Positions 1-6,800 of a DNA stretch of 7,031 nt are shown one piece after another. This DNA comes from Neisseriaceae bacterium. GTDB taxonomy: Bacteria; Pseudomonadota; Gammaproteobacteria; Burkholderiales; UBA11063. The translations under genes and the position numbers were made by a program. The notes under the pieces are model-generated. The model saw nothing but the letters and a program-made list of their open reading frames with translations, did not search any database and was not told the DNA's origin. Location of the stretch: the NCBI GenBank assembly GCA_947470205.1, contig CANISK010000077.1:1-7031 (forward strand). Direction: 5' to 3'. Each line of letters starts with the position of its first letter. Position 1 is the stretch's first letter.

Positions 1-724
1 TAGCTAATGGATTAGCCACCTCGATAGCTTTTAAAAAATCTACTGTAGATGCACCGTTTATTGTGGCATACTCTTTTGTGATAATCGACATAGTGCTCAG
101 ATTAATAGCACCAGTTAAATTCATTCTACCGTGACCTGACGTTGTGGCTATTAGTTTTTCCACGCCAACCCTTATCCATCCGTGAGTAATTTTAGTCGCT
201 GATGTTGGGTGAACGCTATCCGCAAAAACAATTATTTCATTGGGTTTTAGCTCAGCTTTTAATTCTTCATATTTTTTGATGAATTCTTCTTGGCGTTCAA
301 CATTCACTTTGGCTGGGGTGCCACAAGGCTTCTTGTGTGAAAATTTATGTTGCGTTAACCAGTTATACATGCCTTGCTGTGTATATTTAATACCATATTT
401 CGCTTCAACGTATACAATAATCTCTTTCGTTGATGGATATGTATTTTTTTCTAAATGTGCAATTAATTGCTGTGTTTGAGTATCATCTAATTTACTTGTC
501 GAGCCACCGCTGTTATTGTTTAATTTTTGTGTAAGTATATAGTCATTTAAGTGACTCCACACGGTAGTCTCATGTATACGTAATGCTTGTGCGATAAGTT
601 TTTGCGTCCATCCCTCATTAGCTAATAAGATAGCTTTTATTCTATCGCTTATATCACTATTTGGCTCAACTCTGTGTTGTTGCTCTAGATAGAATTTTTG
701 GGTTTCGGTTAATTTAATTTTCAT
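1..724 (-). CDS. IS630-family transposase, N-terminal 241 residues (C-terminus beyond left edge)
   Basis: The frame is open without a stop from the ATG at 724 to the window edge. The protein would catalyse cut-and-paste transposition into TA dinucleotides, as known for IS630/Tc1-mariner enzymes. Visible parts in order are: a first helix-turn-helix at about residues 22-60 (GWTQKLIAQALRIHETTVW); a linker with NNNSGGSTSKLDD; a second winged-helix region at about 80-125 (TYPSTKEIIVYVEAKYGI); then the start of the DDE_3 catalytic domain at about 160. There, VFADSVHPT carries the first catalytic Asp (D169). The second Asp and the Glu would lie past the edge, so intactness cannot be judged. Family members are about 330-350 residues. 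No good Shine-Dalgarno sequence precedes the ATG. The gene is divergent from the repeat protein on its right. Family assignment rests on motif recognition. Confidence 0.85.
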   Translation of the reverse strand, partial: MKIKLTETQKFYLEQQHRVEPNSDISDRIKAILLANEGWTQKLIAQALRIHETTVWSHLNDYILTQKLNNNSGGSTSKLDDTQTQQLIAHLEKNTYPSTKEIIVYVEAKYGIKYTQQGMYNWLTQHKFSHKKPCGTPAKVNVERQEEFIKKYEELKAELKPNEIIVFADSVHPTSATKITHGWIRVGVEKLIATTSGHGRMNLTGAINLSTMSIITKEYATINGASTVDFLKAIEVANPLA

Positions 725-745
725 ATGGCGATATTCTACAATATT

Positions 746-763
746 TATGCCACCCATGGCATA
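746..763. repeat. Perfect 7-bp inverted repeat with 4-bp loop at the IS end
   Basis: TATGCCA at 746-752 and TGGCATA at 757-763 are exact reverse complements around CCCA. The palindrome sits 22 bases upstream of the transposase start codon, between it and the likely terminus of the element. It could be part of a transposase binding site, a self-regulating operator, or a small hairpin blocking read-in transcription. The sequence alone does not tell these apart. Confidence 0.5.
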
Positions 764-777
764 GTATTTTCAATTAG

Positions 778-930
778 TTTAAGTATACAAATCAAACCAA
801 TTCTATAACATCTTTACTAGACAATACAGCACCCACGGAGATTACTCCTGATCTTATTAGCGAATATCAAGGTGAAGTTCATGAGTATCTTAAAAACAAT
901 CCATCATCAGCTCTGCTAACGAATAATTTA
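778..930 (+). other. In-frame, start-less 5' extension of the repeat protein, apparently cut by the IS630 insertion
   Basis: Reading back from the ATG at 931, the same frame is open for 51 codons to a TAG at 775-777. There is no ATG, GTG or TTG; only CTG (913), ATT and ATA occur. The encoded peptide looks like protein (PTEITPDLISEYQGEVHEYL, then NNPSSALLTNNL), with a plausible helix leading into the pentapeptide coil. The opening point coincides with the likely end of the insertion sequence. The simplest reading is that the native start lies on the far side of the insertion and that the remaining gene is 5'-truncated, either silent or initiated inside at 931. Confidence 0.55.
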
Positions 931-3462
931 ATGGGGATTGATTTAACTGGTGCCAATTTAACTGGTGCTGATTTAACTGGTGCTGATTTAACTGGTGCCA
1001 ATTTAACTGGTGCTGATTTAACTAATGCTGATTTAACTAATGCTGATTTAACTAATGCTGATTTAACTGGTGCCAATTTAGCTAAGACTAATTTCACTAA
1101 TGCTGGTTTAACTAATGCTGGTTTAACTAATGCTGGTTTAACTAATGCTAATTTAACTAATGCTAATTTAACTAATGCTAATTTAACTAATGCTAATTTA
1201 ACTAATGCTAATTTAACTGGTGCCAATTTAACTAATGCTGATTTAACTAAGACTAATTTAACTGGTGCCAATTTAACTAAGACTAATTTCACTAATGCTA
1301 ATTTAACTCTTGGCAATTTTTTAAATATTCATGTTGCAACTTTCGCTAGGGTATTGGATCGACTTAGCGCTATTGAGAAGCAACATTCAGATAAGTACTT
1401 AGTGATGGTCGATGCTTTATACCAAGAATACACAAAAACCACATCAACATATAATGTGGCACTGAAGCTAGTTCAACATATTAAGGACACAAATAATCAT
1501 CCAAAGAAGTGCCTAGAGATGGCTCAAAAGTTATTTACTGCATGTATAGGATTAAATAATAATCAAAATATTATAGTTTCAGATACAGCACTAAAAATAC
1601 TTGGCATAGTTAAGCAGGTCAATCCAGGTCAGTTCTTAAAGATGTCTAAAAAGTTATTTGAAGCATTCATAAAAGTAGATGCAAAACAAGAGATTATAAA
1701 TGTAGATACAGCACTAGAAATACTTGACATGGCTAAGTGGTACAATCCAGATCAGTGGTTGGGGATAAGTCAACAGTTATTTAAGGCATGCATAAGAGTA
1801 GATGCAGAACAAGAGATTATAAATTTAGATGCAGCACTAGAAATACTTCGCATGGTTGGGTGTGTCAATCCAGATCAGTGTTTGGAGATGGCTCAAAAGT
1901 TATTTACTGCATGTATAGGATTAAATAATAATCAAAGGATTAGAGAGCTACAAACAGCACTAGAGCTAATTGATATGTTGAAGGCAAATCCAGAGAAATG
2001 GCTAGAGATGAATCAACAGTTATTTACTGCATTAATAAATACCCATGTGGAAGAAGATTATAAATCTGCATTAAATATATTCAATCTGGTAAAAGAAAGC
2101 TACCCTATTGAAAATCAGAAAATAATTGAAATGAGAGAGCAATTAGAGGCATTTAATCCTTTTGTAAAAACACTAAAAGAGATTCTTCACAAAGGTGGTC
2201 ATCTAGATTATGCATTGAAACTTGATTGGCGAAATTTAATAGAATCAGATTTTGTGACGTTTATTGAGAAAATGAAGAAAATTAAAGATATGCAATCTGA
2301 TAATCAAGCCATAAAAAACAATGTGTATAAGAATTTAGCAGAGATTATCATTGCCATGGATAGCAATGACAATATGCGAGAAATATGTAAAAACTACGCG
2401 GCAGCTGGGTTAGGTAATTGCTATGATGCAGTCAACGATGCTTTTGTAAACATGCAAATAAGTGTGAAATTGTATAAAGACATCACACCACTGTTATTAT
2501 TTGAGATAACCCAAAAGAGTAATATTAATAAGATTATAAAAAAATGGATTGCCATTGAATGTGAGCTACAAGCGAACAACGATGAAAAGATCGAAATTGG
2601 CCTTAAAATGAAACAAATATTATTTAACAAATATATACCAGAAATAGCACTTAATGATATTATTTTTAATAACTGTTCAAACGTAGATGAAAATACCCAA
2701 TCCATAAAAAACGCGATAATTGAAATAGGCAAATATATAGAAAATCGAGATGCGATTTATAGTGATATGCTACTATCTGACGGTACTAAATATAGAAATA
2801 CATTTGTTAATAAATTATATCTACGTGCGTTAAATCATCTTCTTGGGTTAATAGGCGATGCTGTATGGCTGGAAAGTGGAGAAGAGGGAATGACTATACA
2901 AGAACAATCAAGAATAGATTTTATTAAACTTATGGAAGAGATTTATAAATCGCCACTGTTTACCGATGATGAAAAAAGTAATATATTGAACATTGTAAAT
3001 AAATCTTACGGTATACATGATGTAACCAGTGGTCTAGATTTTCTTATTGGTCCATGTAAGGATTACGCCAAAAAATATAACGAGCTTAATGTAGATTACG
3101 AGATACGCGATAAAGAACTTCTGACAACAAGCGAAAAACTTGAAAAAGATATGGCATATCTTCAAATATGCACAAGCAATACAACAGGAAAAGACTGGGT
3201 AATAGGTTATTTTAGCTGTTATCCTGAATGGTCAATGACGTTTCCAGGGATGTTCAATACACATCAAGAGAAAATTAAATCTAATATTACGCAGTCTCAA
3301 AATAAATTAGCAGACTTAAGGCAGACATCTGAACAATTAAAACAGGAAATGATGGCATTAGAACACAAGTCACCCCCAGGTAAACTGGTTATGCTGGAGA
3401 GGTTACACAAATTGTTTACCACAGAGGTTAAATATGTTGTTGCAAAGAACACCTGTTTTTAA
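931..3462 (+). CDS. Large pentapeptide-repeat / helical-repeat protein with NEL-like E3 ubiquitin ligase region; candidate effector
   Basis: From the first ATG this is 843 residues. Residues 2-131 are 26 pentapeptide repeats (GANLT, NADLT and similar), which fold as a right-handed beta-helix. Residues about 154-391 hold helical repeats of 41 residues (LEMAQKLFTACI...TALEIL). Residues about 430-700 resemble the NEL ligase domain of IpaH/SspH2: W433, then DFVTFIEKM (440-448), then MREIC...GNCYDAV with Cys497-x-Asp499 at the place of the catalytic CxD, then DEKIEIGL (551-558). I aligned this by eye against remembered IpaH sequence. Residues about 724-745 and 778-813 look like coiled coil. There is no signal peptide or membrane segment, so a cytosolic or secreted-effector role is possible. 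The ATG lacks a Shine-Dalgarno sequence and the frame stays open back to 778, so the true N-terminus was probably longer. The gene is convergent with the recombinase, 29 bases away. Fold of the repeats is sure; ligase function is inference. Confidence 0.8.
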   Translation: MGIDLTGANLTGADLTGADLTGANLTGADLTNADLTNADLTNADLTGANLAKTNFTNAGLTNAGLTNAGLTNANLTNANLTNANLTNANLTNANLTGANLTNADLTKTNLTGANLTKTNFTNANLTLGNFLNIHVATFARVLDRLSAIEKQHSDKYLVMVDALYQEYTKTTSTYNVALKLVQHIKDTNNHPKKCLEMAQKLFTACIGLNNNQNIIVSDTALKILGIVKQVNPGQFLKMSKKLFEAFIKVDAKQEIINVDTALEILDMAKWYNPDQWLGISQQLFKACIRVDAEQEIINLDAALEILRMVGCVNPDQCLEMAQKLFTACIGLNNNQRIRELQTALELIDMLKANPEKWLEMNQQLFTALINTHVEEDYKSALNIFNLVKESYPIENQKIIEMREQLEAFNPFVKTLKEILHKGGHLDYALKLDWRNLIESDFVTFIEKMKKIKDMQSDNQAIKNNVYKNLAEIIIAMDSNDNMREICKNYAAAGLGNCYDAVNDAFVNMQISVKLYKDITPLLLFEITQKSNINKIIKKWIAIECELQANNDEKIEIGLKMKQILFNKYIPEIALNDIIFNNCSNVDENTQSIKNAIIEIGKYIENRDAIYSDMLLSDGTKYRNTFVNKLYLRALNHLLGLIGDAVWLESGEEGMTIQEQSRIDFIKLMEEIYKSPLFTDDEKSNILNIVNKSYGIHDVTSGLDFLIGPCKDYAKKYNELNVDYEIRDKELLTTSEKLEKDMAYLQICTSNTTGKDWVIGYFSCYPEWSMTFPGMFNTHQEKIKSNITQSQNKLADLRQTSEQLKQEMMALEHKSPPGKLVMLERLHKLFTTEVKYVVAKNTCF
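934..1323 (+). repeat. 15-bp coding tandem repeat (26 pentapeptide units)
   Basis: There are twenty-six consecutive 15-base units of the type aatgctaatttaact or ggtgctgatttaact. Several neighbours are base-identical: five NANLT units in a row at about 1144-1218, three NAGLT units at about 1099-1143, and three NADLT units at about 1024-1068. Units with KT in place of GA or NA (KTNFT, KTNLT) interrupt the run three times. There are no spacers, so this is a coding minisatellite and not a CRISPR array. Identical synonymous codons in adjacent copies point to recent slippage or unequal crossover, which would change length in steps of five residues and keep the frame. Confidence 0.95.
1501..2103 (+). 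repeat. Coding 123-bp (41-residue) helical repeats
   Basis: Five units begin with Pro at residues 191, 232, 273, 314 and about 354. The pattern is P-x-Q/K-x-L-x-M/I-x-Q/K-x-LF-x-A, a loop, then TALEIL and a second helix ending in N. A weaker unit precedes them at about residue 154. Each unit is about two helices, consistent with a TPR-like alpha solenoid used for protein binding; I cannot match it to a named family. Unit 1 and unit 4 share an exact 52-base stretch (1516-1567 and 1885-1936, offset 369 = 3 x 123). Units 2 and 3 are nearly identical over about 60 bases at offset 123 (from 1675 and 1798). Confidence 0.85.
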
Positions 3463-3491
3463 TTTATTTGCTTCATTTGCGATTCACATGA

Positions 3492-4670
3492 TTATTTGTC
3501 GTTTATGCCAAATTTTTTGTTGGTTTCGGTGTGGCGAGTATTTGCCTCAGTGTGTTGGTAACGCATAGTAGTTTCTAGCATGCTGTGGCGGAGATTTTCT
3601 TTTACCATGCGAATATCAATCCCCGCATCTACCTGATGGGTCGCTGACGTGTGGCGTAGCCAATGAGTGGAGACTTGTGTGATAACAAATGCGCTAGCGG
3701 GGTCTGTTTCTTTTACTTTTTCGCTGATTCGACGACAGGTGTTTCTAATGAGCTTGTATAACATGGAATCTGATATTGGCATATATTTGGTGCCAATAGC
3801 ATATCTACTGCTACATACAAGCGGGATGGTAGTTTCCTGCGGGCTTGGAAAATCTGGTAGTCGTAAAAATTTGCGATAACGAATAAGGGATAAAAATAGC
3901 TCATTTGTAACTGGTATTTCACCATATTTATTCCCCTTGCCAATTACTCTTAGCCACCAGTTATCATGACGATTTAAAAAATCACTCATCTTGGCACTTG
4001 CTATTTCATGCCGTCTACACCCTGTAAGATATAACAATGCAAATACCCATTTGATACGTTCATATTCATGAGCTTCTTTTGGGGTGGATTCTGGCATTCC
4101 TTCTATATATTCAACAATATATCCCCATTCTTTATGAGTGAGATATCTATCGATAGATTTATTGATTATCACTCTATTGCTTCTGGCTTTAAATAAAGTA
4201 AACGGGTTATTTAACAGATAACCACTGTCAATTAAGTATCTAAATAATATCGTAAGCACGCGCATGTTTAATGCTGTGGAGCTTGGAGACAGTCCACGGA
4301 TAAAAGGCTTCCATTCGGGGTGATTGCGAGGCTTGGCTTTACCACACCAGTATTCCTGTGGGCTTGGGTCTGATAAAAATAACTCATAATCTTTAATATC
4401 TTCACGTTTTAACTGGTTAAATTTAAGACCAGCATTCATACACCACATTAAAAAGCGTTCAGCAATTTGACGGTACGATATGATAGTGTTTGGGCTATTC
4501 CTAAACTCATTTAACCACGTGCGGATGGCATCAATATCATTTGAGGCGTAGATTATTTTAGAATTTGATTGATTGCCGTTGGGAGATTGATTAAGTGTTA
4601 CGTTATTGGTTATCACATCTAACGCATTTTTTAAGCTGTCCATTGATGTATCTGTTAATTGTTTTTCCAT
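3492..4670 (-). CDS. Tyrosine recombinase / site-specific integrase
   Basis: A 392-residue phage-integrase-family recombinase. It would break and rejoin DNA at specific sites through a 3'-phosphotyrosine intermediate. The N-terminal SAM-like core-binding domain covers about residues 40-165 (FRNSPNTIISYRQIAERFL). The catalytic domain follows with every expected residue: R219 in TGCRRHE, K245 in VIGKGNK, H336 and R339 in THWLRHTSATH, H362 in NLRHSMLETTMRY, and the nucleophile Y371. The usual LGHS box reads LRHS here. I chose the ATG at 4670. The frame extends 20 codons to a TTG at 4730, but that stretch lies in AT-rich promoter-like DNA and is poorly protein-like; neither start has a clear Shine-Dalgarno sequence, and the ATG at 4643 is also possible. 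It is convergent with the effector-like gene and divergent from the microprotein. No att site or tRNA is visible, so its target is unknown: it could serve an integrative element, a plasmid or an integron-like function. Confidence 0.9.
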   Translation of the reverse strand: MEKQLTDTSMDSLKNALDVITNNVTLNQSPNGNQSNSKIIYASNDIDAIRTWLNEFRNSPNTIISYRQIAERFLMWCMNAGLKFNQLKREDIKDYELFLSDPSPQEYWCGKAKPRNHPEWKPFIRGLSPSSTALNMRVLTILFRYLIDSGYLLNNPFTLFKARSNRVIINKSIDRYLTHKEWGYIVEYIEGMPESTPKEAHEYERIKWVFALLYLTGCRRHEIASAKMSDFLNRHDNWWLRVIGKGNKYGEIPVTNELFLSLIRYRKFLRLPDFPSPQETTIPLVCSSRYAIGTKYMPISDSMLYKLIRNTCRRISEKVKETDPASAFVITQVSTHWLRHTSATHQVDAGIDIRMVKENLRHSMLETTMRYQHTEANTRHTETNKKFGINDK

Positions 4671-4721
4671 AAATATAATTGTAGCATATATGTGAGATTT
4701 AATAAAAATTTTTCGCACTAT

Positions 4722-4770
4722 ATTATACAATTTGCGGATGATTATAATAAATTTTATTGCACTGCAAATG
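4722..4770 (-). promoter_or_regulatory. Possible promoter of the recombinase gene
   Basis: On the minus strand two TATAAT hexamers occur upstream of the ATG: one at 4743-4748 with TTGCAG 15 bases before it, and one at 4722-4727 with only a weak TTATTA at 17 bases. The TTGCA half overlaps an 11-base palindrome, TTGCA-C-TGCAA, at 4757-4767. Because the microprotein gene starts on the other strand just to the right, this shared space could carry control of both genes. The spacing of the first pair is short, so the call is tentative. Confidence 0.3.
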
Positions 4771-4789
4771 TTGGGTTTATTTTTTGATC

Positions 4790-4796
4790 AAAGGAG
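4790..4796 (+). promoter_or_regulatory. Strong ribosome binding site of the microprotein gene
   Basis: AAAGGAG lies 6 bases before the ATG at 4803, an almost ideal Shine-Dalgarno sequence and spacing. It is the main reason to accept such a short reading frame as a gene. Confidence 0.7.
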
Positions 4797-4802
4797 CGAC
4801 AG

Positions 4803-4919
4803 ATGACTATGGGTGCATTTATTGTTTTAGAAGTATTTATACTTCTAGTGGTTATATTTGAAATTTATGCAGGCAATCATCGTGAAGATGAAGCGCCAAA
4901 GCACAATAAACATGCTTAA
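4803..4919 (+). CDS. 38-residue single-pass membrane microprotein, function unknown
   Basis: The peptide starts MTMGAFIVLEVFILLVVIFE and ends in a short hydrophilic tail, AGNHREDEAPKHNKHA. Residues about 4-22 form one hydrophobic helix long enough to span the inner membrane, with an acidic residue (E10) inside it. The tail is rich in His, Lys, Asp and Glu. This shape is typical of small regulatory or accessory subunits of membrane complexes (for example CydX- or CcoQ-like proteins), but I recognise no family and none of those matches by sequence. The start is set by a near-perfect Shine-Dalgarno sequence. The TAA at 4917-4919 overlaps the pepP stop on the other strand inside one TTAA. It is divergent from the recombinase and convergent with pepP, so it is probably its own transcription unit. 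Confidence 0.65.
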   Translation: MTMGAFIVLEVFILLVVIFEIYAGNHREDEAPKHNKHA

Positions 4920-6703
4920 TACTGCATCTTAAACCAATCTTCTGCATCTTTTGTAAGGTGTGGAGATACTTTGTCTTTTATTTTATTGTAGTAATCTATA
5001 ATCTGCATTTTTTCGGTTTGAGTGAGCATTCTCTCATCAATTAATTTTTTATAATAAGGCACTAAAGTTAGGGTTTCAAATCCGTAAAATTTGCCATATT
5101 CATGTGTGCTTGGGGTTTCTATTTCAGTTACTAAGCATAAGTTTTCTATCCGAATACCATACTGGTTTTCGATATAAAAACCTGGTTCATTGCTAACTAT
5201 CATCCCAGGTAATAGTGGGACTTTCGAATATGTTTGTGAGATTCTCTGTGGCCCCTCATGAACACACAAAAAGCTCCCCACTCCATGCCCCGTACCATGT
5301 CTATAGTCGATACATTCATCCCAGAGATATTGCCTTGCTATTGCATCAATATGCTCTCCACATGTGCCGTGTGGGAATTTTACCCTACTTAATGCCAAAT
5401 GCGCTTTTAGTACCAATGTATAGTAATGTTTTTGTGTATCCGTTGGCTCCCCCAAATGTACCACACGAGTGATATCTGTAGTACCAGAAAGATATTGCCC
5501 ACCTGAATCCACCAAATAAAGACTAGTATTATCAATTTTTTTATTTGTGTTCTCTGACGCTCTATAATGAATAACCGCACTATTTTCTCCAAACCCACTA
5601 ATAGTGTGAAAGCTATCCCCCCTTAGATTAATATTTTTAGCCCTTAAATGAGATAACATATCTTGTGCACTAATTTCATCCACACCATCTACCCAAGATT
5701 TATCAAGCCATGCAAGAAATTCAATAACCGCAACAGCATCAGAATAATGAGCAAGTCTTGCCCCAGCTATTTCAATATCATTTTTAATTGCTTTTTTGTG
5801 TTGAATTGGCGACATGCCAAGTATTATTTCGTTACTATTACACAAAGAACGATACATCCATTCATTTGCAGTTTTTTCATCCAATAAAATTTTTGATTTG
5901 AGTGTATGAAGTATATTTCCAAATTCACCATATGCTAAGATTTTGATATTTGCAATAGACAACATATCAAGAAGATTTTTATCTAGTTTGTTAATATCTA
6001 CAAATAATGTTGCATTAGTCAATCCAACTATAGCGTAGCTAATAACTAGCGGATTATAACTGATATCACTCCCGCGCATATTAAATAACCATGCTATTTC
6101 ATCTAGCGTATTTAATGCGATATAGTCCACTTTATGAATGCGTAATTCACCCCTTAACCATGAGAGTTTGTCTTGCACGCCACATCCAGTATATTTGTCA
6201 TCTAAATAATATGCATGATTTGTTGGCGGATTTATTGAGACATGAGGGAATTCATTATGTTTCATGCGAATTTTATCAATGAGATTTACATCAATTGATA
6301 TTGCATCCCCGTTTATTGAATGCATGATATTTTTTAAATTTGCACTATTATGTGTGGTGATTAACTTTAGATCATAGCCGAGTTTCATATTTACGGCATT
6401 TAATTCAAGCCATGAATTTATTTCAGATATATATCCTTTTTGCTTGATTAATGTATAATGATCATGATCTAGCTCTTGTTCTGCTTGTAGAAAATATCTA
6501 CCATCCGTCCAAAGATATGCGTGGTGAAGGGTTACTATCACCACACCCGCAGAACCAGTAAAATTACTTATCCACTCTCGCCTTTTATGGCATTCTGGGA
6601 GATATTCGTTATTGTGTTCATCATTTGACGGGACAAGATACATGTCTATTCCATGCGTTACCATCTCAGCTCTTAATAGTGCTAGTTTTTCTATTATTTT
6701 CAC
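4916..6703 (-). CDS. pepP: Xaa-Pro aminopeptidase (aminopeptidase P, M24B), long three-domain form
   Basis: A 595-residue metallopeptidase that removes an N-terminal residue followed by proline, with a two-metal (usually Mn) centre in the cytosol. Order of parts: creatinase-like N-terminal domain at about 1-135 (YLVPSNDEHNNEYLP, WTDGRYFLQAEQEL); second creatinase-like domain at about 155-305 (LDEIAWLFNMRGSDI); pita-bread catalytic domain at about 310-530; and the M24 C-terminal extension at about 535-595. All five metal ligands are present: D399 (LVDSGGQY), D410 (GTTDITR), H473 (GTGHGVG), E506 (NEPGFY) and E520 (GIRIEN). H379 (VIHYR) and H482 (CVHEGP) are the usual supporting histidines. The length matches the alphaproteobacterial/eukaryotic type and not the roughly 440-residue E. 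coli PepP. The start is GTG, supported by AAAAGGA six bases upstream. The gene looks intact. Confidence 0.95.
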   Translation of the reverse strand: MKIIEKLALLRAEMVTHGIDMYLVPSNDEHNNEYLPECHKRREWISNFTGSAGVVIVTLHHAYLWTDGRYFLQAEQELDHDHYTLIKQKGYISEINSWLELNAVNMKLGYDLKLITTHNSANLKNIMHSINGDAISIDVNLIDKIRMKHNEFPHVSINPPTNHAYYLDDKYTGCGVQDKLSWLRGELRIHKVDYIALNTLDEIAWLFNMRGSDISYNPLVISYAIVGLTNATLFVDINKLDKNLLDMLSIANIKILAYGEFGNILHTLKSKILLDEKTANEWMYRSLCNSNEIILGMSPIQHKKAIKNDIEIAGARLAHYSDAVAVIEFLAWLDKSWVDGVDEISAQDMLSHLRAKNINLRGDSFHTISGFGENSAVIHYRASENTNKKIDNTSLYLVDSGGQYLSGTTDITRVVHLGEPTDTQKHYYTLVLKAHLALSRVKFPHGTCGEHIDAIARQYLWDECIDYRHGTGHGVGSFLCVHEGPQRISQTYSKVPLLPGMIVSNEPGFYIENQYGIRIENLCLVTEIETPSTHEYGKFYGFETLTLVPYYKKLIDERMLTQTEKMQIIDYYNKIKDKVSPHLTKDAEDWFKMQY

Positions 6704-6709
6704 TAGATG

Positions 6710-6716
6710 TCCTTTT
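6710..6716 (-). promoter_or_regulatory. Ribosome binding site fixing the GTG start of pepP
   Basis: On the minus strand AAAAGGA ends 6 bases before the GTG at 6703. The nearest in-frame ATG is 13 codons further in, inside the conserved N-terminal helix, so GTG is the better start. Confidence 0.6.
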
Positions 6717-6759
6717 GTGTTGTTTGTTTGGTTGTTTAATTTTGTATTTTCTTGTGCAA

Positions 6760-6786
6760 TTTATACCCATCTTCACCGATGCTCAA
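6760..6786 (-). promoter_or_regulatory. Possible sigma70-type promoter of pepP
   Basis: On the minus strand TTGAGC (6781-6786) is followed after 15 bases by TATAAA (6760-6765), about 57 bases upstream of the GTG. The -10 box is good; the -35 box matches at four of six positions and the spacing is short. It is the best candidate in the gap before pepP. Confidence 0.3.
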
Positions 6787-6800
6787 TCTAAATCTATTGT

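Larger units (their letters stand above)
1..776 (-). mobile_element. IS630-type insertion sequence, partial (one end visible)
   Basis: This is the transposase gene plus about 50 bases upstream of it, which should include the element's terminal inverted repeat. The exact end is inferred. The neighbouring open frame (plus strand) becomes continuous just after a stop at 775-777, and TA dinucleotides that could be the duplicated target lie at 762, 765, 775, 784 and 786. The other terminus is outside the window, so the inverted repeats cannot be matched here. Confidence 0.6.

Noticed and set aside
879..1316. Long antisense frame made of repeats such as LVKLALVK
   Set aside because: It is the reverse reading of the 15-base pentapeptide units; any 15-base repeat gives an open frame on the other strand when no stop falls in the unit. 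No ribosome binding site and no natural composition.
934..1323. CRISPR-like array
   Set aside because: The repeats are 15 bases, directly adjacent and have no spacers; the coding pentapeptide pattern explains them fully.
2421..2732. Antisense 103-codon frame with hydrophobic stretches
   Set aside because: It is opposite the NEL-like region; the hydrophobicity reflects complement of Lys/Asn/Ile-rich codons, and no start signal is present.
3463..3491. Bidirectional terminator between the convergent repeat-protein and recombinase genes
   Set aside because: The gap is 29 bases with no GC-rich stem followed by a T run; no hairpin could be supported.
4671..4730. 20-codon TTG-started N-terminal extension of the recombinase
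   Set aside because: It overlaps TATAAT-like promoter sequence, starts with TTG without a Shine-Dalgarno sequence, and precedes the usual family N-terminus.
5215..5598. Several 60-85 codon frames inside pepP on either strand
   Set aside because: They lie within the well-conserved catalytic domain of aminopeptidase P, carry no recognisable motif and have no ribosome binding site; they are shadows.
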